20,061 nt of DNA, from the NCBI GenBank assembly GCA_963661545.1, contig CAVLCU010000033.1, positions 1-20,061 on the forward strand, written 5' to 3'. Below the pieces are notes generated by a model. The model searched no databases. It saw only the letters and a list, made by a program, of their open reading frames with translations, and was not told where the DNA came from. Below are positions 8,591-15,191 of this stretch, one piece after another. The position numbers were made by a program, and so were the translations under genes. Source of the DNA: Scatomonas sp963661545. Lineage in GTDB: Bacteria; Bacillota; Clostridia; Lachnospirales; Lachnospiraceae. Within the stretch, counting starts at the first letter, position 1; each line of letters begins with the position of its first letter.

Positions 8591-8629
8591 ACGTCCATGG
8601 CGGCTGACGCCGCCACCACCACCTATGAA
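8589..8629 (+). repeat. 41-bp GC-rich repeat, copy 2 (at the fucU stop codon)
   Basis: This is the second copy of the element at 7941-7981, 40 of 41 bases identical, 648 bp further on in the same orientation. Its first two bases are the end of the fucU TAA stop codon. The GGCGGC-TGAC-GCCGCC hairpin core is intact. Flanking bases on either side are not shared, so the element boundaries are sharp. Confidence 0.85.
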
Positions 8630-8638
8630 TGCAAGATG

Positions 8639-8682
8639 GGGCAGACACCGGTATCCCTACTGGTGTCTGCCCTGTCTTTGTT
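8639..8682 (+). terminator. Terminator of fucU
   Basis: A 15-bp stem (8639-8653 with 8658-8672) has a single G-U pair and a TCCC loop, followed by TGTCTTTGTT. The stem is very strong and the T-tract moderate. It ends the fucU transcript before it meets fucI. Confidence 0.75.
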
Positions 8683-8701
8683 CCACGATGTGTTTGGCTC
8701 T

Positions 8702-8737
8702 CAAAAAGCAGCAGAAGGATTCTCTCCTTCTGCTGCT
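8702..8737 (-). terminator. Terminator of fucI (possibly bidirectional)
   Basis: A perfect 13-bp stem (8707-8719 with 8725-8737) with a 5-nt loop is followed on the minus strand by TTTTT. On the plus strand CTCTTTTG follows, so it may work in both directions. It lies 27 bp after the fucI stop. Confidence 0.85.
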
Positions 8738-8764
8738 CTCTTTTGCCGGGACTGGTGTCCGAAA

Positions 8765-10567
8765 TTATTTGTAAAGAGGTCCGTAGTTCTTGCAGGCCCT
8801 GAAGTCTGCCCCTTCCTTATCCTTGGTTCCGAAGGCACCCCAGGCAGCCGGACGATAGATGTCCTTGTCTGGGATATTGTGCATAGCTACCGGGATCCGC
8901 AGCATAGAGCACATGGTAATGAGATCCGCACCGATATGTCCATAGGAAATGGCGCCGTGGTTGGCTCCCCAGTTCCGCATTACGGTATAAGCGGTCTCAA
9001 AGGCACTTCCGCTGACTCCGTCACATCTGGGAGCAAACCAGGTGCAGGGCCATGTATAGTCCGTTCTCTTCCACAGGACATCGGAAACCTCATCCGGCAG
9101 CTGAATGGTCCAGCCCTCTGCGATCTGCAGAACCGGTCCCAGGCCCTTCACCAGATTCAGCCGAATCATGGTAGCAGGCATCTCTGCTCTGGTCAGGAAT
9201 CTGGAGGAATATCCGCCTCCACGGAAGTATCCGTTGTCCGCCGGATTCCAGGTGGTAGCCTCCAGAATCGCCTTCTGGTCTTCCTCGGTTACATTCCACC
9301 ACTCCTTGATCACGCCCTGGCCATTCTCATCCTTGGCCTCTCCGCAGGCATCCAGGCAGGCAGCGCCGGAGTTAATCAGATGGATAAAGCCATCGGCCTC
9401 CTTGGCCTTTCCTTCGATCTCATAGCCTGTCACACGCTTCACGGCATCCCCGCTCCAGTAGGTACGCACATCGGCGAAAATCTGGGGACGGTTGGTCAGA
9501 AGCTTCATAAAGAGCATGCCCAGGGAATTCAAAACGTCATTCTCGGTAGCCAGGATATAGGGCTCTCTGGCTCCCTCCCAGTCAAAGGAGGTATTGAGCA
9601 GGGCTTCTGCAAAGTCACAGTTGGGATAGAAATCCGTCCACTGTCTCTGTCCCTGGAAACCGGCTGCGATGGCATTGTGTCCCAGAGCCTCCTCAGCAAA
9701 CTTATCCTCCAGCTTCTTGTTGCCCTGCATCAGGTCTTTGATGATAACCATCATCTTAACCACGAACTCCCACTGCTTCTCTTTCTCTTCCGGACTCTTC
9801 TGGATCCAGTCAGGGTTCTTATCGAAGCCTTCCTTGCAATTGGCCTTGGTCCAGGCCAGAGCCTTCTGGAATTCTTCCTCGTCATAGATGCCCTCAGTCA
9901 TCCGGCGGATGATCTCTACCTCATCTACGGATTCTACCCGCATGCCCAGGTAGGACTCAATGAAATCAGAATCAATGATGGAGCCGCCAATGCCCATGGT
10001 AATGGCGCCAATCTGCAGGTAAGACTTTCCTCTCATGGAAGCAACGGCAACTGCAGCGCGGCCGAACCGCAGCAGCATCTCCTGTACATCCTCCGGAATA
10101 GTTCCGTCGTCTGCCTCCTGGACATCATGGCCATACATGCCAAAGGCCGGCAGGCCTTTTTGGGCATGGGTAGCCAGAACGGAGGCCAGATATACGGCGC
10201 CGGGACGCTCGGTGGCATTCAAGCCCCATACACCCTTGATGGTCTGGGGATCCATATCCATGGTCTCAGACCCGTAGCACCAGCAGGGAGTTACCGTCAG
10301 GGTGATATCTACTCCCTCTTTTCTGAACTTTTCTGCGCAGGCTGCGCTCTCACGTACCCGGCCGATGGTGGAATCTGCGATTACAACCTTCACCGGCTCA
10401 CCATTGGAATATCTCAGATTGGCCCGGAACAGCTCTGCTGCCGCCTTGGCCATACCCATAGTCTGCTCTTCCAGAGAACCTCTCACATCCAAAGGTCCCT
10501 TACGACCATCAATCGTAGGTCTGATACCAATTACAGGATAACCGCCGACTAATCTTTCTTCTGCCAT
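8765..10567 (-). CDS. fucI: L-fucose isomerase
   Basis: A 600-aa cytosolic, Mn-dependent ketol isomerase converting L-fucose to L-fuculose, the first committed step of fucose catabolism. The family is normally about 590-600 aa. Clear family segments are GYPVIGIRPTIDGR at the N terminus, TPCWCYGSETMDM, YGHDVQEADDG, AAGFQGQRQWTDFYPN, LATENDVLNSLGML (metal-site Asp) and the C-terminal HNIPDKDIYRPAAWGAFG. The frame stays open upstream to 10828, but the ATG at 10567 follows GGAGGT with 9-nt spacing and begins like known FucI proteins; an in-frame ATG at 10576 abuts the GGAGGT. It is divergent from an AraC-type regulator, its likely controller. Fuculokinase and aldolase genes are not in the window. 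Confidence 0.96.
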   Translation of the reverse strand: MAEERLVGGYPVIGIRPTIDGRKGPLDVRGSLEEQTMGMAKAAAELFRANLRYSNGEPVKVVIADSTIGRVRESAACAEKFRKEGVDITLTVTPCWCYGSETMDMDPQTIKGVWGLNATERPGAVYLASVLATHAQKGLPAFGMYGHDVQEADDGTIPEDVQEMLLRFGRAAVAVASMRGKSYLQIGAITMGIGGSIIDSDFIESYLGMRVESVDEVEIIRRMTEGIYDEEEFQKALAWTKANCKEGFDKNPDWIQKSPEEKEKQWEFVVKMMVIIKDLMQGNKKLEDKFAEEALGHNAIAAGFQGQRQWTDFYPNCDFAEALLNTSFDWEGAREPYILATENDVLNSLGMLFMKLLTNRPQIFADVRTYWSGDAVKRVTGYEIEGKAKEADGFIHLINSGAACLDACGEAKDENGQGVIKEWWNVTEEDQKAILEATTWNPADNGYFRGGGYSSRFLTRAEMPATMIRLNLVKGLGPVLQIAEGWTIQLPDEVSDVLWKRTDYTWPCTWFAPRCDGVSGSAFETAYTVMRNWGANHGAISYGHIGADLITMCSMLRIPVAMHNIPDKDIYRPAAWGAFGTKDKEGADFRACKNYGPLYK

Positions 10568-10618
10568 GCTAATCATACCTCCATAACATACGCAATTTGC
10601 TTTTCTCTTGTTTTTTCT

Positions 10619-10624
10619 ATTATA
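10619..10624 (-). promoter_or_regulatory. fucI promoter, -10 box
   Basis: A perfect TATAAT on the minus strand lies about 50 bp before the fucI start. At 16-18 nt upstream I see only AAGTAT/ACAAGT-like sequence, a poor -35. A perfect -10 with a poor -35 fits an activator-dependent promoter, and the divergent AraC protein is the natural candidate. Confidence 0.55.
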
Positions 10625-10626
10625 CC

Positions 10627-10657
10627 CTTGTACGCAAAAAAATACTTGTGGTATAAT
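10627..10657 (+). promoter_or_regulatory. Promoter of the araC-type gene, with CTTGT direct repeat
   Basis: TTGTAC (10628-10633), an 18-nt spacer and TATAAT (10652-10657) face right. CTTGT occurs at 10627 and again at 10645, about 18 bp apart, inside the shared divergent region. Such spaced direct repeats are what AraC-family proteins commonly bind. The two divergent -10 boxes are only about 30 bp apart, so the promoters overlap. Confidence 0.5.
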
Positions 10658-10683
10658 GGCAGAAAATATAACAATATTCACAT

Positions 10684-10748
10684 TTTCAACCTGGGCACAA
10701 GGTTGAAAGAAGGCAGTTTTCCGGCCAATCCACATGGAGCCGATTGGC
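10684..10748 (+). promoter_or_regulatory. Structured leader of the araC-type gene: two inverted repeats
   Basis: The roughly 125-nt leader holds a perfect 9-bp inverted repeat (TTTCAACCT 10684-10692, AGGTTGAAA 10700-10708). A 7-bp one follows (GCCAATC 10724-10730, GATTGGC 10742-10748), with a 5-bp one at 10749-10764. They could be RNA hairpins or operator dyads. No T-tract follows either, so they are not terminators. I recognise no riboswitch class. Confidence 0.45.
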
Positions 10749-10787
10749 GCAAGGGTCAACTTGCCCAAACCCCCTAAGGAGACAGGA

Positions 10788-11636
10788 ATGCAATATCTGA
10801 ATTTTAATGAAAAAAAACAGCATGGCACCTCCAGCTTTCCCCTGGAATTCTACCATGCGGATCCGGCCTTTCCCCGCTATGTCATGAACTACCATTGGCA
10901 TGCGGAATATGAGCTGATCCGGGTTCTCACCGGCCAGCTCTATATGACCTTAGACGAGAAGGAATTTCAGGCTGACGCCGGGGATATTATCTTTATCCAC
11001 AGTGGCATCCTCCATTCCGGCACTCCCTCCCTGGGCTGTGTCTATGAATGCCTGGTTTTCGACCTGAATGCCTTTCTCAAGCACAATCCGGCCTGCAGTT
11101 CCTACATCCAGCGGGTCATTGACCGGTCAGCCCTCATTTATCACCATTTCAGTCCCAAATATGAAGATATTCACCATATCATTTGGAATGTCTTTGATGC
11201 CATGTCTTCCTGCTCGCCGGGCTACGAGCTGACCACCTATGGAGAATTATACCATTTCTTCGGGGTCGTCTTCTGCCAGCACCTCTATCTGGAGGACATT
11301 CCCCAGACCAGGAAGGATTACAAGCGAATCATGCAGTTAAAACGGGTGCTGGATTATATAGAAAGCAATTACGCCTCTCCCGTCAGTCTGCAGCAGCTGG
11401 CCGATGCCGCCTCCATGTCCCCCAAGTATTTCTGCCGTTTCTTCTACCAGATGACCCACCGGACCCCCATGGATTACCTGAATTACCAGCGGATTGAGCA
11501 TGCCTGCTATGAACTGGCCACCTCCGACACCACCGTCACGGATGTGGCTTATAACTGCGGCTTCAATGACCTGAGCTATTTCATCAAGACCTTCAAACGC
11601 TACAAAGGCAAAACCCCGGGAAAATACCAAGCCTAA
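10788..11636 (+). CDS. AraC-family transcriptional regulator (probable fucose regulator)
   Basis: A 282-aa DNA-binding regulator. The N-terminal cupin-like sensing domain (about 20-120) has the HWHAEYELIRVLTG segment and DAGDIIFIHSGILHS typical of sugar-sensing AraC proteins. The C-terminal domain (about 182-282) has two helix-turn-helix motifs: SLQQLADAASMSPKYFCRFF and VTDVAYNCGFNDLSYFIKTF, ending in the usual KRYKGKTPGKYQ. The frame is open from 10734, but the ATG at 10788 has AAGGAG six bases upstream and begins like relatives. Divergent placement against fucI suggests it activates fucI in response to fucose or a derivative; this is inference from position. The gene ends only 3 bp before the -35 box of the SRP RNA promoter. 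Confidence 0.92.
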   Translation: MQYLNFNEKKQHGTSSFPLEFYHADPAFPRYVMNYHWHAEYELIRVLTGQLYMTLDEKEFQADAGDIIFIHSGILHSGTPSLGCVYECLVFDLNAFLKHNPACSSYIQRVIDRSALIYHHFSPKYEDIHHIIWNVFDAMSSCSPGYELTTYGELYHFFGVVFCQHLYLEDIPQTRKDYKRIMQLKRVLDYIESNYASPVSLQQLADAASMSPKYFCRFFYQMTHRTPMDYLNYQRIEHACYELATSDTTVTDVAYNCGFNDLSYFIKTFKRYKGKTPGKYQA

Positions 11637-11639
11637 GGA

Positions 11640-11668
11640 TTGACTTTTGATGGCAAACAAGGTATACT
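11640..11668 (+). promoter_or_regulatory. Promoter of the SRP RNA gene
   Basis: TTGACT (11640-11645), a 17-nt spacer and TATACT (11663-11668) form a strong housekeeping promoter. Six bases later comes the start of the SRP RNA closing helix at 11675, which fits the expected transcription start. Confidence 0.85.
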
Positions 11669-11674
11669 TTTAGA

Positions 11675-11940
11675 GTCCGTGCAGCCGGGGAGATAGCGGT
11701 GCCCTGTACCTGCAATCCGCTACAGCAGGGGTGATGCCGAACGGAGGACTTTTCATTGCACAGCTGCCTTCTATAAGTGGCGTTGACGTCTGGGTCTTGC
11801 GCAACGGGAATCCATGAACCGTGTCAGGGCAGGAATGCAGCAGCACTAAGTGGAAGCTCTCGTGTGCCGTAAGGGCGCCTGGGCTGAGTTAACTGTAGGA
11901 GTAACGTGTGTGGTGGGAGTTCGAAGGGAGGCGCACGGAT
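11675..11940 (+). ncRNA. ffs: Signal recognition particle RNA, large Bacillus/Clostridium type
   Basis: About 266 nt of large bacterial SRP RNA (scRNA, 6S-like with Alu domain). The 5' Alu part has the conserved GGGGAGATAGCGGTGCCCTG and TGCAATCCGCT segments. The S domain has GCGTTGACGTCTGGG, CATGAACCGTGTCAGG and the GGAATGCAGCAGCACTAAGT tip to which Ffh binds. The ends pair (GTCCGTGC with GCACGGAT, one G-U). It scaffolds Ffh for cotranslational targeting of membrane and secreted proteins. Ends are set by the terminal helix and may be off by a few bases. It has its own promoter and terminator. No dnaX, its frequent neighbour in Bacillus, is present here. Confidence 0.95.
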
Positions 11941-11953
11941 TTTGTACGCGCAA

Positions 11954-11990
11954 AAAGCCGCCTGTTTCTGAACAGGCGGCTTTCTTACCT
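11954..11990. terminator. Bidirectional terminator between SRP RNA and DUF1292 gene
   Basis: A perfect 13-bp stem (11954-11966 with 11971-11983) has a 4-nt loop. On the plus strand TTTCTT closes the SRP RNA unit. On the minus strand the stem is followed by TTTTTGCG, so it can also end the convergent murE-DUF1292 transcript. Confidence 0.88.
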
Positions 11991-12035
11991 GGTGGCGCCA
12001 AACAAGGCACAGCAGGAGAGTTTACCGGGAAATAC

Positions 12036-12290
12036 CTACAGTCCGTTTCGCTTCCGAAAGAGCCGATAGAGGGTCTGGATCAATTCCGGATCCTCCAGCC
12101 CTTCGTAGCTGGCTTCCTCCGCATCCAGATCCTCGGCCATCACCCGCAAGATATGAACCGGCTGATCCTCCCCATCCTCCAGGGGGTAAAGCACAGCATA
12201 CTCCTCCCCTTCGTAGGTCAAGATATCCAGCAGTTCGAATTCTCTTTCCTGGCCTTCCTCATCTGTCAGGATGATTCTATCCTCTTCCAT
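12036..12290 (-). CDS. DUF1292 family protein (YrzB-like, UPF0473)
   Basis: An 84-aa highly acidic protein matching the DUF1292 pattern: an N-terminal ILTDEEGQEREFELLDI segment, then YEGEEYAVLYPLE, then an acidic ILRV-containing stretch and a short helical tail ending in RLFRKRNGL. The family is widespread in Firmicutes and has no established function. The ATG at 12290 has AAAGGAGG seven bases upstream. It is the last gene of the minus-strand cluster, 37 bp after the MurE-type ligase, and ends before the bidirectional terminator. In many Firmicutes the family sits next to ruvX/yrrK genes, which are absent here. Confidence 0.88.
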   Translation of the reverse strand: MEEDRIILTDEEGQEREFELLDILTYEGEEYAVLYPLEDGEDQPVHILRVMAEDLDAEEASYEGLEDPELIQTLYRLFRKRNGL

Positions 12291-12327
12291 ATCCTCTCCT
12301 CCTTTCCCCCTTGATGGGATGCTTTCC

Positions 12328-13842
12328 CTATAAACTCCCCTGCCCCACGTCCTTCAGCCCCAGACATTCCTTCACAATCACGGCATCGGACCGGTAGGGA
12401 CATCTCCTGTGGCCGATTTTCTGACTGGTTTCGCTGCCCTTGCCCAGGACCAGCACCAGGGTTTGATCCGGGGCTTCCTTTAAGGCCCGGCAAATGGCCT
12501 CCTCCCGGTCTGGAATGCATTCGTAGGGACATTTTTCCTCTTCCAGATACTGACCGATCTGGCGGCAGATATCCTCCACCCTTTCCGTCTCCGGATCATC
12601 CGCTGTCAGATAGACCCTGCTGCAGGCCTTCCCGGCTTCCAGTCCCAGGTCTTTTCTTCTATTGTAAGCCTTGTCCCCGGGGCAGCCGAAGACTGCCACC
12701 AGCCGGTGGTTGGGATATTCCAGCCGGGCTGCCTCAAAAATGGTTTGAAAGCTGAGTCTGTTATGGGCATAATCCACAATAGCCGTAACCGCTCCATCGG
12801 CCCGGGTATAGACTTCCATGCGGCCGCCCACCCGGGCCTGAGCCAGTCCCTTTTGCATATCCCGGGGATCGATTCCCGCCACATAGGCCGCTGCAATGGC
12901 AGCCAATGCATTTTCTATATTAAAGGCTCCGTGCATGGCCAGGCGGAATCTTTGCGTAAAGGCGGGACAGGTAACCGTAAAGGCCAGCCTGCCCTCCTCC
13001 AGCCCCAGGTCATGTCCGTAAACCTCCGCCTCCGGCACCTGACCGAAGGTCACCACCCGATCTGCCTGACCTGCCGCCTGCAGGATCCCTTCTGCATAAG
13101 GGGTATCCAGACCCACAAGGGCCGTCTTTACCTGGCGGAAAAGAGCTAGTTTGGACTGAAAATAATCCTCAAAATCCTTATGCTCTGTGGGACTGATATG
13201 ATCCTCAGAGATATTGAGGAAGATACCCAGGGTAAATGGAATGCCTGCCACTCGCTGATACTTCAAGGCCTGGCTGGAGACCTCCATGGCAACCCAGGAA
13301 ATCCCGCAATCCCAGGCATTGCGAAAATGCCGGTAGATCTCCATGGCCTCCGGTGTGGTCAGGCTGGAGGCCTCCTTCGTCATCCCATCATAATTCTCTA
13401 CAGAAGTCAAAAAGGCGATATCCTTCTCTCCCCGACCCTCCATAGCCGCATTCCAAATGCTGCGGATAAAGTAGGCCGTGGTAGTCTTGCCCTTGGTTCC
13501 GGTAATGCCGATGCAATGCAGCTCCTCCTCCGGAATCTGATAGAAGGCGCGAGCCAGCAGGGGCATGGCAGATCGGATATCCTTCACAAGAATATAAGGA
13601 ACCTGGGGTATATGATAATCCTCCTGGCTGACATAAGCGACTGCCCCCCTCGTCAGGGCATCCTCCAGGTAGGCCTTCTTGAAGGCTGCTCCCTTGCAGA
13701 CAAAGAGAGTTCCCGGTTTGGCCTTGCCGGACTCATAGGTCAGACCCCTTACCGGCTCCGCCTGGGCTTGATAGAGGTTCCCTCCCGCCAGGCAAGCTTC
13801 CTCCTTTAGCATCCGAAGATAGTCTCCTAATTGGTATTCCAT
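12328..13842 (-). CDS. murE: MurE-type UDP-N-acetylmuramyl tripeptide synthetase
   Basis: A 504-aa Mur ligase that would add the third amino acid to UDP-MurNAc-L-Ala-D-Glu in cytosolic peptidoglycan precursor synthesis. It has the UDP-binding N-terminal domain (LTYESGKAKPGTLFVC), the P-loop GITGTKGKTTT (112-122), the SEDHISPTEHKDFEDYF segment with carbamylated-lysine candidate Lys231, and the C-terminal domain. The specificity motif reads DDPE (415-418) in place of the DNPR of meso-diaminopimelate enzymes, so the arginine that contacts meso-DAP is missing. The nearby YAHNRLSF and GCPGDKAYNRR are also unusual. It may be a lysine-type or other-specificity MurE, or a paralogue beside a canonical MurE elsewhere. 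The start at 13842 has AGAGGT six bases upstream; the longer frame from 13869 is less likely. Confidence 0.87.
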   Translation of the reverse strand: MEYQLGDYLRMLKEEACLAGGNLYQAQAEPVRGLTYESGKAKPGTLFVCKGAAFKKAYLEDALTRGAVAYVSQEDYHIPQVPYILVKDIRSAMPLLARAFYQIPEEELHCIGITGTKGKTTTAYFIRSIWNAAMEGRGEKDIAFLTSVENYDGMTKEASSLTTPEAMEIYRHFRNAWDCGISWVAMEVSSQALKYQRVAGIPFTLGIFLNISEDHISPTEHKDFEDYFQSKLALFRQVKTALVGLDTPYAEGILQAAGQADRVVTFGQVPEAEVYGHDLGLEEGRLAFTVTCPAFTQRFRLAMHGAFNIENALAAIAAAYVAGIDPRDMQKGLAQARVGGRMEVYTRADGAVTAIVDYAHNRLSFQTIFEAARLEYPNHRLVAVFGCPGDKAYNRRKDLGLEAGKACSRVYLTADDPETERVEDICRQIGQYLEEEKCPYECIPDREEAICRALKEAPDQTLVLVLGKGSETSQKIGHRRCPYRSDAVIVKECLGLKDVGQGSL

Positions 13843-13890
13843 CCTTTCACCTCTGATTCCTTCATCCATTTCCGCTTCTTCCTCCCCTTC

Positions 13891-14130
13891 TTAAAAAGAG
13901 GTCAAAGCCTCCAGCAAAGTCTCCTCGTAGTCTCCCTCCAGCTCCTCTGTCCGGCCGGCATGCCGCAGGTTGGTCTCCACCCCACAGGGCAGATCTGCAT
14001 CTGCGAATTCCCAAATATGGTAGGAAAGCCCCCGGTGCTGGAAATCAATACTGCCGCAGCCATCCTCCTCCGTATAGGAATAGGAAATCCCCTTTTCCTT
14101 CAAAGCCTCCTGTACTCTCTCCAATCTCAT
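13891..14130 (-). CDS. Small acidic protein of unknown function
   Basis: A 79-aa cytosolic protein with no signal peptide or membrane segment. It begins MRLERVQEALKEKGISY, followed by EEDGCGSIDFQHRGLSYHIWEF and an acidic C terminus. The mixed alpha/beta pattern suggests a compact single domain. I do not recognise a named family with confidence. The frame opens at 14184, but the ATG at 14130 has GGAGG eight bases upstream and gives a clean amphipathic first helix. It sits 48 bp before murE and 81 bp after the nuclease gene, all in one direction, so it is likely cotranscribed. Normal composition and a good ribosome binding site support a real gene. Confidence 0.72.
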   Translation of the reverse strand: MRLERVQEALKEKGISYSYTEEDGCGSIDFQHRGLSYHIWEFADADLPCGVETNLRHAGRTEELEGDYEETLLEALTSF

Positions 14131-14211
14131 CTTCCATCCCTCCCGGTCTCTTTCCTCCCGGTAACCCATTTCATCAATAAGCAAGTCAATACCGCACCAT
14201 CCGGATCCAGT

Positions 14212-14985
14212 CTAATCCTCCTCTTGTAGCAGCCAGCTGTCTCCGTCTGCATAGTTGATTCCGATACCAGGCTGGATATTATAACAATATACGTGGAAGC
14301 AGACGCCCTGTCCCCCATCCTCCACAGACCAGGCCTCCATCTCCACCCCCGTGGCCACCAGATTACTTCCCTGGAAGTCCGGGGTAACCCGATAGAGCAC
14401 ATGATTGCCTGTCTCATGGACGTAATCGGCGATCTGATTCTCAAAGGGCAGCATCCCTACCGTATTCATATAACGAGTTCCGGTAATCAGGTTCTTCTCA
14501 TTGGCATTCTCCCCTGCCAGCTGGTAGCCGATCAAATGGCAGCGGTTATAGAGATAGTTGCCCTCCACCAGGCCATTGTATTTGACCGTATGCCAGCCGG
14601 AAGGGCGAACCTGCCCGATCTTCCCCCTTTCCTCCGTGGGCATCAGCTCCTGGCAAATATTCGCATAGGCCTGCCCACATCGACCCAGGGCGTCCAACTC
14701 ACTATAAGATTCAAATGGCTCTGTATTCCCCTTCTCCTGATCGGTAAAATCCGGCTGGTTCTCATGAATCTCCCCATAAGCCCCCTGAGCATCGCCGGTC
14801 TGAACCTGGCTGGCAAGAGAAGAGTCCTCCCCCTGCATCCATAGACCCAGATCCAGGTAATCGTAGGCCGCATATCCCCCCAGGAGCATCAATAAGCCCA
14901 CCAGCAAGGACAGGAGAAGCCTGCCCCTACGTCTTCTGTCGGACCTTCGGCCTCCTCTTCTCCTTGATCTTCTTCTTTTCTTCAT
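14212..14985 (-). CDS. Membrane-anchored DNA/RNA non-specific endonuclease (EndA-like)
   Basis: A 257-aa protein with a very basic N terminus (Arg/Lys-rich, residues 2-22), one transmembrane segment (about 23-42) and an extracellular nuclease domain. The domain has the beta-beta-alpha metal motif of the EndA/Spd family: NRCHLIGYQLAG with catalytic His150, then NEKNLITGTRYMN supplying the metal-binding Asn. Relatives include Streptococcus EndA, which degrades one strand during transformation, and secreted streptococcal DNases. Typical family sequence is DRGH; here the arginine is retained and Gly is replaced by Cys. The ATG at 14985 has AAAGGA nine bases upstream; an in-frame ATG at 14991 lies too close. 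A tRNA terminator lies just upstream. Roles in DNA uptake or nutrient scavenging are both possible. Confidence 0.88.
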   Translation of the reverse strand: MKKRRRSRRRGGRRSDRRRRGRLLLSLLVGLLMLLGGYAAYDYLDLGLWMQGEDSSLASQVQTGDAQGAYGEIHENQPDFTDQEKGNTEPFESYSELDALGRCGQAYANICQELMPTEERGKIGQVRPSGWHTVKYNGLVEGNYLYNRCHLIGYQLAGENANEKNLITGTRYMNTVGMLPFENQIADYVHETGNHVLYRVTPDFQGSNLVATGVEMEAWSVEDGGQGVCFHVYCYNIQPGIGINYADGDSWLLQEED

Positions 14986-15021
14986 CCACATAGATCCTTT
15001 GACAAATGATCGTCCCCTTTC

Positions 15022-15062
15022 AAAAACAAAAGCCCCCGTAATTCTATCAAAATTACGGGGGA
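15022..15062 (-). terminator. Terminator of the tRNA-Ser gene
   Basis: An 11-bp perfect stem (15033-15043 with 15051-15061) has a 7-nt loop. On the minus strand it is followed by GCTTTTGTTTTTG. It starts 8 bases after the tRNA 3' end. Confidence 0.88.
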
Positions 15063-15069
15063 CTTACAA

Positions 15070-15157
15070 CGGAGGAGGAGGGATTTGAACCCTCGCGCCG
15101 TGTTACCGACCTACTGGTGTTCGAAGCCAGACCCTTCAGCCGCTTGGGTACTCCTCC
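15070..15157 (-). tRNA. tRNA-Ser (anticodon CGA)
   Basis: An 88-nt class II tRNA. The acceptor stem pairs GGAGGAG with CTCCTCC with discriminator G. The D arm has CCC/GGG. The anticodon loop TTCGAAC carries CGA (complement of 15121-15123), reading UCG serine codons. A long variable arm has a GTCG/CGGC stem, and the T arm is GAGGG-TTCAAAT-CCCTC. CCA is not encoded. The top pair of the anticodon stem (31-39) is a C-A mismatch. The gene has its own promoter and terminator. Confidence 0.93.
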
Positions 15158-15162
15158 GGATT

Positions 15163-15189
15163 ATAGGGTGGTCTCCGCGACCACCCTAT
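15163..15189 (-). other. Hairpin in the tRNA-Ser leader
   Basis: A perfect 11-bp stem (15163-15173 with 15179-15189) and 5-nt loop lies between the tRNA promoter and the tRNA 5' end, only 5 bp from the mature tRNA. No T-tract follows on the minus strand, so it is a poor terminator. It would be part of the 5' leader removed by RNase P, or might block read-through from the surface-protein gene. Confidence 0.6.
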
Positions 15190-15191
15190 TC

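Noticed and set aside
8597..10552. Long plus-strand open frame (651 codons) opposite fucI, starting inside the second 41-bp repeat
   Set aside because: It lies entirely antisense to a clear, full-length fucI, its product resembles no protein family, and it starts in the repeat without a fitting ribosome binding site. It is a shadow of fucI codon usage.
15070..15157. tRNA-Ser as an integration site for a genomic island carrying the secreted genes
   Set aside because: Islands normally insert at the tRNA 3' end, which here faces the nuclease gene. The secreted genes lie on the 5' side, no integrase is present and no repeat of the tRNA 3' end is seen.
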